NCBI GenBank assembly: GCA_017399185.1
Contig: JAFQEA010000005.1
Location: 180,674 to 244,673, forward strand
Direction of reading: 5' to 3'
DNA from: Clostridia bacterium
GTDB taxonomy: Bacteria; Bacillota; Clostridia; Christensenellales; Borkfalkiaceae
Length of the DNA: 64,000 bases
The notes beneath the pieces were generated by a model, which saw nothing but the letters and a program-made list of their open reading frames with translations, did no database searches and was not told the DNA's origin. Positions 1 through 6,817 of the stretch are shown here, one piece after another. Within the stretch, counting starts at the first letter, position 1; every line of letters begins with the position of its first letter. A program made the position numbers and the translations under genes.

Positions 1-1
1 A

Positions 2-46
2 TCAATCGACGTTTTACCTGACGGCACGGTTGTCGGTCTTTTCTAA
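2..46 (+). CDS. C-terminal end of an upstream gene (partial)
   Basis: An open frame enters from the left edge and ends at a TAA at 44-46, giving the tail SIDVLPDGTVVGLF. It stops 12 bases before the lipoprotein gene on the same strand, so the two may be co-transcribed. Too little remains to assign a family. Confidence 0.5.
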   Translation, partial: SIDVLPDGTVVGLF

Positions 47-58
47 AAAGGGTGCAAA

Positions 59-796
59 ATGAAAAAACTATCACTTGTTTTAGCGGTAATACTGCTTATT
101 TTTGCGCTATCCGGCTGTAAAACCAGGCCTTTTAGGGATTACTATCACGAAGCAACTAAAAAAGAAGCGCAAACCTTGGCGAACAACGTTTTGCACGGCG
201 CTTATTACAGCTTTTCTAATTTTTCGTTACAGGGAAGCTACGTTGAGCGTTACGGTAACGGCACTATAATGTATTACGAAAAGGATTTAGTGTGTTCGCG
301 CCGTAAGTTTGAAGGGACTATTACGCACGTTTATGAAAATCCAAGTGAGCCGACTAAGTCGTATAAGCACGTTTACGAATATAGTATGGTAAACGGAAAA
401 ATACTCGAAACAAAAACTATTGGTGACAAAATTACCAATCAAATGTTTGAAATTAAGGACGGATTAAAGCTGCTTCAGCCAATTCAGAAGCTTTTTGGGT
501 GGTACAAGAAAATTATTCACGGCATGGCTGATGGAACAACGCCCTTAAACTGCATATATTTTGGGGATAATGAGCCAACGAAGATTAAAATTGTACCAAC
601 TATTAGTCTGGCAACCTTTCTTGAGCTTGGCGAAAAAGTTGGCTATGGCGACGCCTTTATTGCGTACGACGAAGATTACCGTATTAAAGCCGCACTATTA
701 CGCTTTGAATTTGCCGTTGACGCCCTATCCGACGTTGTTGGTTACGGCAATAATTTAGTCAGCGTAAGTGCTGATATGTCTCTTTTGCCGCTGTAA
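59..796 (+). CDS. Putative lipoprotein, function unknown
   Basis: The 245-residue product starts with a lipoprotein signal: positive MKK, a hydrophobic stretch, and a lipobox ending LSGC with the lipidation cysteine at residue 20. It is therefore expected on the outer face of the cytoplasmic membrane. The mature part is rich in Tyr, Phe and charged residues and no known domain was recognised. The ATG at 59 follows an AAGGGTG-type ribosome site. The gene sits 12 bases after the end of another gene and is closed by a hairpin terminator at 886-912. The secretion call is firm; the role is unknown. Confidence 0.8.
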   Translation: MKKLSLVLAVILLIFALSGCKTRPFRDYYHEATKKEAQTLANNVLHGAYYSFSNFSLQGSYVERYGNGTIMYYEKDLVCSRRKFEGTITHVYENPSEPTKSYKHVYEYSMVNGKILETKTIGDKITNQMFEIKDGLKLLQPIQKLFGWYKKIIHGMADGTTPLNCIYFGDNEPTKIKIVPTISLATFLELGEKVGYGDAFIAYDEDYRIKAALLRFEFAVDALSDVVGYGNNLVSVSADMSLLPL

Positions 797-885
797 GCCT
801 TAAATCGGCGCAAGCTGCTAATTCCCTATATAATATAAAACATAATATAAATATTATAATTTAATGAATAACGGCTTAAAAAAAG

Positions 886-912
886 AGCCACGGTTTATCC
901 GTGGCTTTTTCT
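886..912. terminator. Bidirectional rho-independent terminator
   Basis: AGCCACGG / CCGTGGCT stem with a 5-base loop, followed by TTTTTCT on the plus strand and preceded by a run of A, so it can stop both the lipoprotein gene and the converging XRE gene. Confidence 0.85.
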
Positions 913-930
913 ATTGCTCAAAAATACTCA

Positions 931-1164
931 TTATTCTTCAAAATCGTTAAAATAGTCCTTATCAAAAAACTCAGATAAGGTTATCCCTGCGCCTTGACAA
1001 AAGGCCTTTATTGTGGACACCTTAGAGCATTTTGTTCTGCCTTTAATTAAATCGTAAATTGCAGAAGGGGATTTACCACCGCCTAAGGTTGCTTCACAAA
1101 TATTAATGTTTTTTGCTTTACAGATTTCTTCAATTCTTTTAATTATAGCGTCGTTAATATTCAT
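931..1164 (-). CDS. XRE-family helix-turn-helix regulator
   Basis: A 77-residue protein starting MNINDAIIKR, with a compact Cro/CI-like helix-turn-helix (roughly residues 8-62, including KSPSAIYDLIKGRTKCS as turn and recognition helix) and an acidic tail. The start at 1164 is chosen over a longer frame reaching 1248 because a GAAGG ribosome site lies just upstream and the extra residues do not resemble the family. It is divergent from the SLOG-domain gene. The intergenic region has three copies of a CGTGGAAT/ATTCCACG palindrome, so it probably represses its own gene and its neighbour. The binding target is inferred. Confidence 0.8.
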   Translation of the reverse strand: MNINDAIIKRIEEICKAKNINICEATLGGGKSPSAIYDLIKGRTKCSKVSTIKAFCQGAGITLSEFFDKDYFNDFEE

Positions 1165-1174
1165 ATAAATACCT

Positions 1175-1203
1175 TCGTGGAATTTCTTATCGCTATTCCA
1201 CGA
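1175..1203. promoter_or_regulatory. Operator-like inverted repeat, wide spacing
   Basis: Half-sites TCGTGGAAT (1175-1183) and ATTCCACGA (1195-1203) are separated by 11 bases, immediately upstream of the XRE gene start. The same half-site forms two tighter palindromes at 1235 and 1284. A possible minus-strand -10 (TATACT, 1208-1213) lies next to it. Confidence 0.65.
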
Positions 1204-1234
1204 AAATAGTATATAAATTATTAAAAATTTTATC

Positions 1235-1250
1235 TCGTGGAGTTCCACGA
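1235..1250. promoter_or_regulatory. Operator palindrome upstream of the -35
   Basis: TCGTGGAGTTCCACGA is a 16-base near-perfect palindrome ending two bases before the TTGACA box of the SLOG gene promoter. Likely site for the adjacent XRE protein. Confidence 0.7.
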
Positions 1251-1252
1251 TA

Positions 1253-1281
1253 TTGACATTTTTGTGCGCTTCAGATATAAT
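1253..1281 (+). promoter_or_regulatory. Consensus sigma-A promoter of the SLOG gene
   Basis: TTGACA (1253-1258), exactly 17 bases, then TATAAT (1276-1281). A full consensus match between two operator palindromes implies strong expression when the repressor is released. Confidence 0.85.
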
Positions 1282-1283
1282 TT

Positions 1284-1299
1284 TAGTGGAATTCCACGA
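1284..1299. promoter_or_regulatory. Operator palindrome at the transcription start
   Basis: TAGTGGAATTCCACGA lies directly after the -10 box, covering the expected start of transcription; binding here would block initiation. Confidence 0.7.
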
Positions 1300-1312
1300 A
1301 GTAGGGCGGCGT

Positions 1313-1813
1313 ATGAAAGCTTGTTTTATAGGTCATAGAAATATTGATGATAATGAAAAACTTAAATTTTTGCTTATTCAAACGGTGGTTGATTTAATCT
1401 GCAAGGGGGTAACGACCTTTCTTTTTGGAAGCAAAAGTGAGTTTGACGATTTGTCTTGGGAAGTTGTTACTTCACTCAAAAATACTTATCCGTTTATTAA
1501 AAGAGTGTATGTTAGGTCAGCTTACCAATATATAAGCAAACCGTATGAAAAATATCTGCTCGGATTTTACGAAGAAACGTATTTTCCGGCTAAGCTTGAA
1601 AACGCAGGTAAATATACTTACGTAGAGCGTAATTACGCAATGATAGACAATTCTACTTATTGTGTGTTTTACTATAACGAAAACTATATTGTCCCGCTAA
1701 AGCGCAGGCTTAAAAGCGATATGTTATTGCAACGCAGTCGTTTAAGTGGTACAAAAATCGCGTATAATTATGCTGTAAAGAAAAGGAAAATAATTATTAA
1801 CTTATTTAGATAA
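1313..1813 (+). CDS. SLOG-superfamily protein (DUF1273/YspA-like)
   Basis: The 166-residue product starts MKACFIGHRNID; the GHR motif after strand 1 and the later TFLFGSKSEFDDLSWEVV segment match the Rossmann-like SLOG fold (DUF1273/YspA-type), a family linked to nucleotide or nucleotide-derivative binding. The ATG at 1313 is preferred over an upstream in-frame start at 1253 because that start would lie on the -35 box and a GGGCGG ribosome site precedes 1313. The gene is under a consensus promoter bracketed by operators for the divergent XRE protein. The C-terminal tail (about 50 residues) is basic. The exact ligand is unknown; a stress or conflict role is inference. Confidence 0.7.
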   Translation: MKACFIGHRNIDDNEKLKFLLIQTVVDLICKGVTTFLFGSKSEFDDLSWEVVTSLKNTYPFIKRVYVRSAYQYISKPYEKYLLGFYEETYFPAKLENAGKYTYVERNYAMIDNSTYCVFYYNENYIVPLKRRLKSDMLLQRSRLSGTKIAYNYAVKKRKIIINLFR

Positions 1814-1884
1814 CATAACTACAAATTTCCAATCATAAGTCGAGTTAATTAAAGGGCGGTAACGGATAACGCGTAAAAAATTAA

Positions 1885-1919
1885 AAGGACGGGGTTAAAA
1901 TACTCCGTCCTTATTTTTT
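1885..1919. terminator. Bidirectional terminator
   Basis: AAGGACGG / CCGTCCTT stem followed by TATTTTTT, between the converging SLOG and antiporter genes. Confidence 0.8.
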
Positions 1920-1922
1920 CAA

Positions 1923-3236
1923 TTATTTAGATTTGCGTTCGGGGATAAGAAACATAAACACAAGTGAGCTTACAAGCAGTATCATTGGATAGAAAAGATT
2001 TGCAATAACTGTAAAGGCGCTCAAGCTATATCCCATTGCTGAAACTGCTGAAAGTGCAACCAGCATTTGCGCGCCGTAAGGCAGAACGCCTTGGAAGATA
2101 CAGGAAAACGTATCGAGTATTGAAGCCGTCCTTTTTGGTGTAATGCCGTATTCCCTTGCCATTTCCAAGGCGATAGGGTTAGCCATAACTATTGCAACCG
2201 TGTTGTTAGCCGTTGCAACGTCCATTAAGCCGACCAACAGCCCGATGCCAAGGCTACCTGCCTTTTTGCCCTTGAACAGGCGGCGGATACCGTTAAGCAG
2301 GGCTTCAAAGCCACCACCTTCACGGATGAGCGCACAAAGCGCGGCAACGAGTATTGCCACCATAGAAGTTTCAAGCATACCGCCAATGCCCGTGCCCACG
2401 TTTTCTAAAAGGGCAGGGAAGCTTGCCGCACCGCTTGCAAGCATAATAATACAGCCTGTCAAGATACCGCCAAGCAGCACCAAAAATACGTTAATACCGA
2501 TTATTCCGCCTATAAGCACCAAAACGTAAGGGATAACGTGAATAAGGTTATAGGGCTTTGAGTCTATCGGCTTGATATCTGCGTTAAGCGAAAGTATAAG
2601 CACTAAAATAAGCGTTACGACTGCCGCAGGAAGCGCAATCAAAAAGTTTGCGCGGAATTTATCCTTCATTTGACAGCCCTGACCGTTGCAAGCCGCGATG
2701 GTTGTATCGGATACGAAGGATAAATTATCCCCGAACATTGCACCGCCAATGACCGTGCCAACGCAAAGGGGTAGTGAAAAGCCCGACGTTACGGAAATTG
2801 CCACGGCGATAGGGGTTATAAGCGTTATCGTCCCGACCGACGTACCCATTGCCGTTGATAAAAAGCAGCTTACGATAAAAATAACGACGACTGCAAAGCG
2901 TGGCGGAAAAATAGAAAGCACGAAATACGCAACGCTTTCTGCGCTGCTTCTGCCGACCACGCCGACAAAGATGCCTGCAAGCAAAAAGATAAGCAGCATT
3001 GTGATAATGTTTTTATCGGCAATGCCTTTACCCATAAGCTCAAGCTTTTTGTCAAAGGTCAAGGCTCTGTTTTGTAAAAGTGCAACGAGTATGGCAACCA
3101 AAAAAATAAGAATAATCGGCACTTTATAAAACCCCATAGGGATTTTAAGCGCGTACTCAAAGGTTATGCCAAGCCCAAGGTATAATAAAATGAAAACACC
3201 AATGGGAAGTAGTGCCCAAGCGTTTGATTTTTTCAT
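1923..3236 (-). CDS. Na+/H+ antiporter, NhaC family
   Basis: A 437-residue multi-pass membrane protein with about 11-12 hydrophobic segments. The motif GTVIGGAMFGDNLSFVSDTT and the STAMGTSVGTITLITPIA segment are typical of the NhaC/Na_H_antiporter family (PF03553), which exchanges Na+ (or organic substrates such as malate/lactate in some members) for protons. The start at 3236 is chosen over 3272 because AAAGGAC lies 6 bases upstream and the protein then begins MKKSNAWALL next to the first membrane helix. It lies downstream of rpsT behind a terminator. Substrate is not decided by sequence. Confidence 0.85.
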   Translation of the reverse strand: MKKSNAWALLPIGVFILLYLGLGITFEYALKIPMGFYKVPIILIFLVAILVALLQNRALTFDKKLELMGKGIADKNIITMLLIFLLAGIFVGVVGRSSAESVAYFVLSIFPPRFAVVVIFIVSCFLSTAMGTSVGTITLITPIAVAISVTSGFSLPLCVGTVIGGAMFGDNLSFVSDTTIAACNGQGCQMKDKFRANFLIALPAAVVTLILVLILSLNADIKPIDSKPYNLIHVIPYVLVLIGGIIGINVFLVLLGGILTGCIIMLASGAASFPALLENVGTGIGGMLETSMVAILVAALCALIREGGGFEALLNGIRRLFKGKKAGSLGIGLLVGLMDVATANNTVAIVMANPIALEMAREYGITPKRTASILDTFSCIFQGVLPYGAQMLVALSAVSAMGYSLSAFTVIANLFYPMILLVSSLVFMFLIPERKSK

Positions 3237-3293
3237 AAGGTGTCCTTTAAGCGGAAGGGTAGGCGATACCACACCGCCTTGCTGATTTGTGAT

Positions 3294-3318
3294 AAAAAAA
3301 AAGCCCTATATAGGGCGT
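3294..3318 (-). terminator. rpsT terminator
   Basis: On the minus strand GCCCTATATAGGGC is followed by nine T; it lies directly downstream of rpsT. Confidence 0.8.
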
Positions 3319-3331
3319 GTGGGCGAATAGA

Positions 3332-3595
3332 TTAAGCTAATTTGTTAACTCTTTTTGCGAAACCTGACTTCTTGTTAGCAGCGGTGTTGAGGTGCATTCT
3401 GCCTGCACTAACTGCTTGGTCGAGAAGTTTAGAAGTTTCTCTTAAAAGTTCTTGCGCTTTAACCTTGTCACCGCTTTCGATTGCAGCGTTAAGTTTTCTG
3501 ATAGAAGTCTTAACTTCTGCCATAGCACTTCTGTTTTGTGCATTCTTTACTTCAGTAATAAGAACACGTTTTTTAGCGGATTTGATATTTGGCAC
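3332..3595 (-). CDS. rpsT: 30S ribosomal protein S20
   Basis: An 87-residue basic protein beginning MPNIKSAKKR with ASKR/RMHLNTAANKKS-type ending, the full S20 pattern and length. It binds 16S rRNA during early assembly of the small subunit. The start codon is GTG (3593-3595), supported by AAGGAGAG seven bases upstream. It is a single gene with its own promoter (3658-3685) and terminator, and its leader contains a small ACGTG/CACGT hairpin (3621-3634). Confidence 0.97.
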   Translation of the reverse strand: MPNIKSAKKRVLITEVKNAQNRSAMAEVKTSIRKLNAAIESGDKVKAQELLRETSKLLDQAVSAGRMHLNTAANKKSGFAKRVNKLA

Positions 3596-3657
3596 GATAA
3601 ACTCTCCTTATGTATTCCAACGTGGTTTCACGTCGGGTATATTTTTGACTTTTAATA

Positions 3658-3685
3658 TTTTAGCATATTAAATTATATTTTGCAA
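3658..3685 (-). promoter_or_regulatory. rpsT promoter
   Basis: Minus strand: TTGCAA (3685-3680), 16 bases, TAAAAT (3663-3658) preceded by TGC, an extended -10. Confidence 0.7.
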
Positions 3686-4427
3686 GGATTTTTCACGATT
3701 TTTTAGTTTTTATTTGACCTTTTACAACTTTTTTTAGTTAATTTTAGGTTTTTTTGCAAATAATTTTTAAGTTTGTTGATAACGTAAAATTATAACCGCT
3801 TAAAATGCTTGATTTTATCAAGATTTATGGCGTTTTTTGGTGTGTCTCTTGTAAGTTATCCACAGCGTTCCACAATTTTAACAGTATGGTTGACAGGGTG
3901 TGTTGATTTGCGGTTATTTGTTAACTTAAATGCCAAAAAATGCTTGTATTAATGCGTAAAATTTAATTATCAAAAAATTGCAATATGTAAAAAACGGCTC
4001 AAAATAATCATTTTTCAGGCTTTATTTTGTCGGCGTTTTGTGGATAACTTGGGGTTATGGGTGGCAATGTATTCAGGGGGTCCTGACGCCTTGCGTTGCA
4101 AGGCTCAGGATGACAACGTTTTTGAATTTGCTAACAATGTGTCTTTCCTAAATTTACTCAAGCTTTGTAAGTTAAGCGAGCAAAGTGACCGCGATTATTC
4201 ACTATTTATTACTCAATTTTTGCTCTAAATTTCGCCATTTTTTGGGATTGCTGACCACCAAGCGCCACCTTGTGACTACCTTTTGACCACTACCGGGTGC
4301 AAAAGGTGATTTTTTTGTCAAATTGTGTCGAAAACCTGCTTATTTGCCACTTTCTGCAAATTTCGGCAAATAAAAATCGCACAAATGTTCTAATATTTTT
4401 TATAAAAAATTTTTAAATTTTTATTAA
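3686..4427. other. AT-rich intergenic divide with DnaA-box matches
   Basis: About 740 bases without a convincing gene between rpsT (leftward) and the dcw cluster (rightward). It holds TTATCCACA at 3856-3864 and the same 9-mer on the opposite strand at 4039-4047, both perfect DnaA-box consensus, and a one-mismatch copy at 3774-3782 (minus). It also has long A/T runs and the hairpin at 4081-4110. A DnaA-bound control region or a replication-origin fragment is possible; dnaA and dnaN are not in the window. Confidence 0.5.
4081..4110. repeat. REP-like hairpin
   Basis: TCCTGA-CGCCTTGC / GCAAGG-CTCAGGA forms a long hairpin with a 3-base loop, and continues into TGAC. Read on the minus strand it begins GTCATCCTGAGC, a phrase found in widespread bacterial intergenic palindromic repeats. 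Only one copy lies in this window. Confidence 0.5.
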
Positions 4428-4457
4428 AAATGTGGTCAAAGTGGTTGCAAGTGGGCA
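4428..4457 (+). promoter_or_regulatory. MraZ-box-like direct repeats
   Basis: Three GTGG repeats start at 4432, 4441 and 4451, each after an A-rich or CA-rich stretch (AATGTGG, AAAGTGG, AAGTGGG), at 9-10 base spacing and overlapping the -35 box of mraZ. Known MraZ operators are three or more direct GTGG/TGGG-type repeats at about 10-base spacing, so autoregulation by the mraZ product is likely. Confidence 0.65.
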
Positions 4458-4473
4458 ACTTTTGTGCTATAAT
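4445..4473 (+). promoter_or_regulatory. Promoter of the dcw cluster
   Basis: TTGCAA (4445-4450), 17 bases, TATAAT (4468-4473). Its position shows that mraZ must start downstream, at the GTG at 4508. Confidence 0.85.
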
Positions 4474-4507
4474 GAATCTGCAAATAAAGGAAGGGGGTAA
4501 AATATCC

Positions 4508-4942
4508 GTGTTTTTCGGGACTTATTTCCATCAGATGGATGCTAAAAACAGAATAAGAATTCCTGCTAAATTCGGTAAGGAACTTTCTTCAAAGTATATC
4601 GTTGGCAAATCGTCAATCGACGGCGCGCTTGCGATTTATACCTTGGAAGGCTTCCAGAAGGTTTCTAAAAAGAAACATTCCCCGTTCAATGCAAAGGCTG
4701 AAATGGCGTATACCTTGTTCTTTGGCTCTTACTTTGAAGTAGCAGAAGACGGGCAAGGTAGGCTTCAGATTACCGACGCAATCAGAAAGATTGTTAATTT
4801 AGAGAAAGACCTTGTTTCAATCGGGGCAGACGATCATATCAACTTAATGAGCCGTTCCCGCTTTGAACGCATGCAAGAAGAACTCTCGTTTGAAGACGCG
4901 CTTGCAATACTTGATGAGCAAAGCTCAAAAAGTGACAGCTAA
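4508..4942 (+). CDS. mraZ: Transcriptional regulator MraZ
   Basis: 144 residues beginning (V/M)FFGTYFHQMDAKNRIRIP, the conserved first AbrB-like half; the second half carries FFGSYFEVAEDGQGRLQI. MraZ forms a ring that binds direct repeats upstream of the dcw operon and represses it. The GTG start at 4508 is preferred over an ATG at 4430 because the promoter lies between them, AAGGAAGGGGG precedes 4508, and the family starts with MFxG. Its stop overlaps the start of rsmH, so the two are translationally coupled. Confidence 0.95.
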   Translation: MFFGTYFHQMDAKNRIRIPAKFGKELSSKYIVGKSSIDGALAIYTLEGFQKVSKKKHSPFNAKAEMAYTLFFGSYFEVAEDGQGRLQITDAIRKIVNLEKDLVSIGADDHINLMSRSRFERMQEELSFEDALAILDEQSSKSDS

Positions 4943-5871
4943 TGGAATTTAAACACTTATCCGTAATGCTTGATGAATGCATGGACGGTTTACAGCTTAA
5001 AGACGGCGGTGTGTATTTTGACGGCACCTTTGGCGGCGGCGGACACACGCGTGAGATTTTATCGAGAAAGAACACTAAAGTTATCGCAACTGACCTTGAT
5101 ACCGAAGCTTTAAAAAACGCAGATAAGATTAAAGAAATTTTTGGGGACAAGCTTACGACGGTACACGATAACTTTAAGAATTTCACCAAGATATCAGACG
5201 ATTTGAACGTTGATTTATACGACGGCATTTTGCTTGATTTGGGCGTATCAAGCTATCAGCTTGATGAGCGCAGTCGCGGGTTTAGCTATTTAGGGGAAGG
5301 GGAGCCCTTGGATATGAAAATGAACCCTGAAGGCAGCTTTTCGGCGTACGACGTTGTTAACGGCTATGATGAAAAACAGTTAAGCCACGTTTTATGGACT
5401 TACGGTGAAGAAAAATTCCACCAACAAATTGCAAGAAACATTGTTAAAGAAAGACAGACAAAACCGATTGTTACCTGTGGCGAGCTTTGCAGAATAATTG
5501 ATAAATCAATTCCTGCCAAGTTTAAAAAGGACGGGCATCCTGCAAAAAGGACCTTCCAGGCGTTAAGGATAGAAGTTAACGGCGAACTTGACGGGCTGTA
5601 CGAAGCAATCGTTGAAATGGGCAGTCGCCTTAAAAAAGGTGGTAGGCTTGCGGTTATAACCTTCCACTCTTTAGAAGATAGAATAGTAAAAAACGCATTT
5701 AAGTATTTAGAAACAGATTGTATCTGCGATAAAAGCTTACCCGTATGCGTATGCAATAAACAAAAAATGGTAAAAATTATAACCGCAAAGCCCATGCTTT
5801 CGGGGATTGAAGAGCTGGACCGTAACCCCAGGGCAAAAAGCGCAAAACTACGGGTTTGCGAAAGGGTATAA
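4942..5871 (+). CDS. rsmH: 16S rRNA (cytosine(1402)-N(4))-methyltransferase
   Basis: 309 residues, standard length for RsmH (MraW). The SAM-binding motif GTFGGGGHT is at residues 29-37, followed by LDLGVSSYQLD and the C-terminal ITFHSLEDRIVK signature. It methylates N4 of C1402 in 16S rRNA. The ATG overlaps the mraZ stop (TAATG). Four clustered cysteines near the end (CICDKSLPVCVC) are a common feature of clostridial members. Confidence 0.96.
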   Translation: MEFKHLSVMLDECMDGLQLKDGGVYFDGTFGGGGHTREILSRKNTKVIATDLDTEALKNADKIKEIFGDKLTTVHDNFKNFTKISDDLNVDLYDGILLDLGVSSYQLDERSRGFSYLGEGEPLDMKMNPEGSFSAYDVVNGYDEKQLSHVLWTYGEEKFHQQIARNIVKERQTKPIVTCGELCRIIDKSIPAKFKKDGHPAKRTFQALRIEVNGELDGLYEAIVEMGSRLKKGGRLAVITFHSLEDRIVKNAFKYLETDCICDKSLPVCVCNKQKMVKIITAKPMLSGIEELDRNPRAKSAKLRVCERV

Positions 5872-5925
5872 CGCAATAAATTCGGTTGGCAAGAATATTT
5901 GACGAGGAGCATCAATAAAATATTT

Positions 5926-6627
5926 ATGGAACACAGATATGATAATTCCTCCCAAAGGTATAGCCAAACTGGTTATGCAACGCCGGAGTTTCAAAATAAT
6001 TACGAATATAATCAAAAATCAAGAAGGGGTTTTGCAGATAGTTTAGAAAGCCAATTTTACTTTGAAAGCCCATCTGCAACCTTTAATAAAGACCAAGACA
6101 CAAGACCTAACGCTTACAACTATCAACAGGATAGGGCTGAAGCTTACGACACGTCGTCATACCGCGAAGCCGCAAGGGAAGCCACTTTAAACGAGCGTTA
6201 TGCCGAAAATAATTCTCGCCAAAGAGAATATTACGCTGAAGATAACGCAATGGATTATACCACGGAAGACTCTTATCCAAGCCAGACGACAATGCAGTTT
6301 AGCGACAAAGAGCTCCGCTCAAACCCATTTGAAGATTTCAGACCGAAGAACGAAGACGCTATTGATAAGCAATACAAAATCAACACCAAAGGTAAGGTTT
6401 TAATCGCCGTTTACGCTTTGGTTGTTGCAACCATTTTTGCGCTTATTATTCTCAACACAAGATTGCTTAAAACCATGAACGCATCTTTTGCTGAAAAGAG
6501 CCGTCAGGTTGAAATTTTGCAGGAAGAGGTTATCTCATTAAACGCTGAACTTGACTACGTTTCATCAGACGCTGTTATCGAACAAAAGGCTCAAGCACAG
6601 CTCGGTATGGTTAAGGCTGACAAATAA
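5926..6627 (+). CDS. FtsL-like division protein with long cytoplasmic N-terminus
   Basis: About 233 residues: a long hydrophilic, Tyr/Asn/Gln/Glu-rich N-terminal region (1-155), one membrane helix near residues 160-180 (VLIAVYALVVATIFALIIL), then a short leucine-zipper-like coil (QVEILQEEVISLNAELDYV) and a conserved-looking end AQAQLGMVKADK. Position between rsmH and ftsI and this topology match FtsL, which bridges FtsQ and the septal synthase FtsW/FtsI. FtsL is normally 90-130 residues, so the cytoplasmic part is enlarged. The start at 5926 is the first ATG; a GAGGAG site lies 16 bases upstream, and a TTG at 5899 is an alternative. Confidence 0.7.
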   Translation: MEHRYDNSSQRYSQTGYATPEFQNNYEYNQKSRRGFADSLESQFYFESPSATFNKDQDTRPNAYNYQQDRAEAYDTSSYREAAREATLNERYAENNSRQREYYAEDNAMDYTTEDSYPSQTTMQFSDKELRSNPFEDFRPKNEDAIDKQYKINTKGKVLIAVYALVVATIFALIILNTRLLKTMNASFAEKSRQVEILQEEVISLNAELDYVSSDAVIEQKAQAQLGMVKADK

Positions 6628-6698
6628 TTTGTCGTTTTAGCATAATTTTTTAAAATTTTAATTTAGATTTCAACATTCATTTTTTAATTCCTTCATAC

Positions 6699-6746
6699 AA
6701 AAGAGATTTTTTTGTTAGCAAGTCTAATAATTAAATCTCTTTTTTG
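6699..6746 (+). terminator. Intrinsic terminator or attenuator inside dcw, first
   Basis: AAAAGAGATTT pairs with AAATCTCTTTT across a 23-base loop and runs into TTTTTT. Confidence 0.55.
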
Positions 6747-6757
6747 TTTGCTTTTTT

Positions 6758-6788
6758 AAGGCTTTTGGCGCAAATAAAAAGCCTTTTT
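6758..6788 (+). terminator. Intrinsic terminator or attenuator inside dcw, second
   Basis: AAGGCTTTT / AAAAGCCTT stem, 9-11 base loop, then TTTT. Together with the preceding hairpin it lies between the FtsL-like gene and ftsI, with no clear promoter after it, so partial read-through would set the level of the downstream genes. Confidence 0.6.
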
Positions 6789-6817
6789 GCGGGGACAAAA
6801 CAATAAATCAATATTCT

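Noticed and set aside
1253..1312. Upstream start for the SLOG gene
   Set aside because: It would place the coding region over the -35, -10 and an operator.
4040..4228. 62-codon frame in the rpsT-mraZ intergenic region
   Set aside because: It runs through a palindromic repeat, has no ribosome site, and its composition is that of repeat-derived DNA.
6803..6805. ATA as start codon of the class B PBP
   Set aside because: The GGGGA spacing would suit it, but ATA starts are very rare; the TTG at 6818 is kept with a note of uncertainty.
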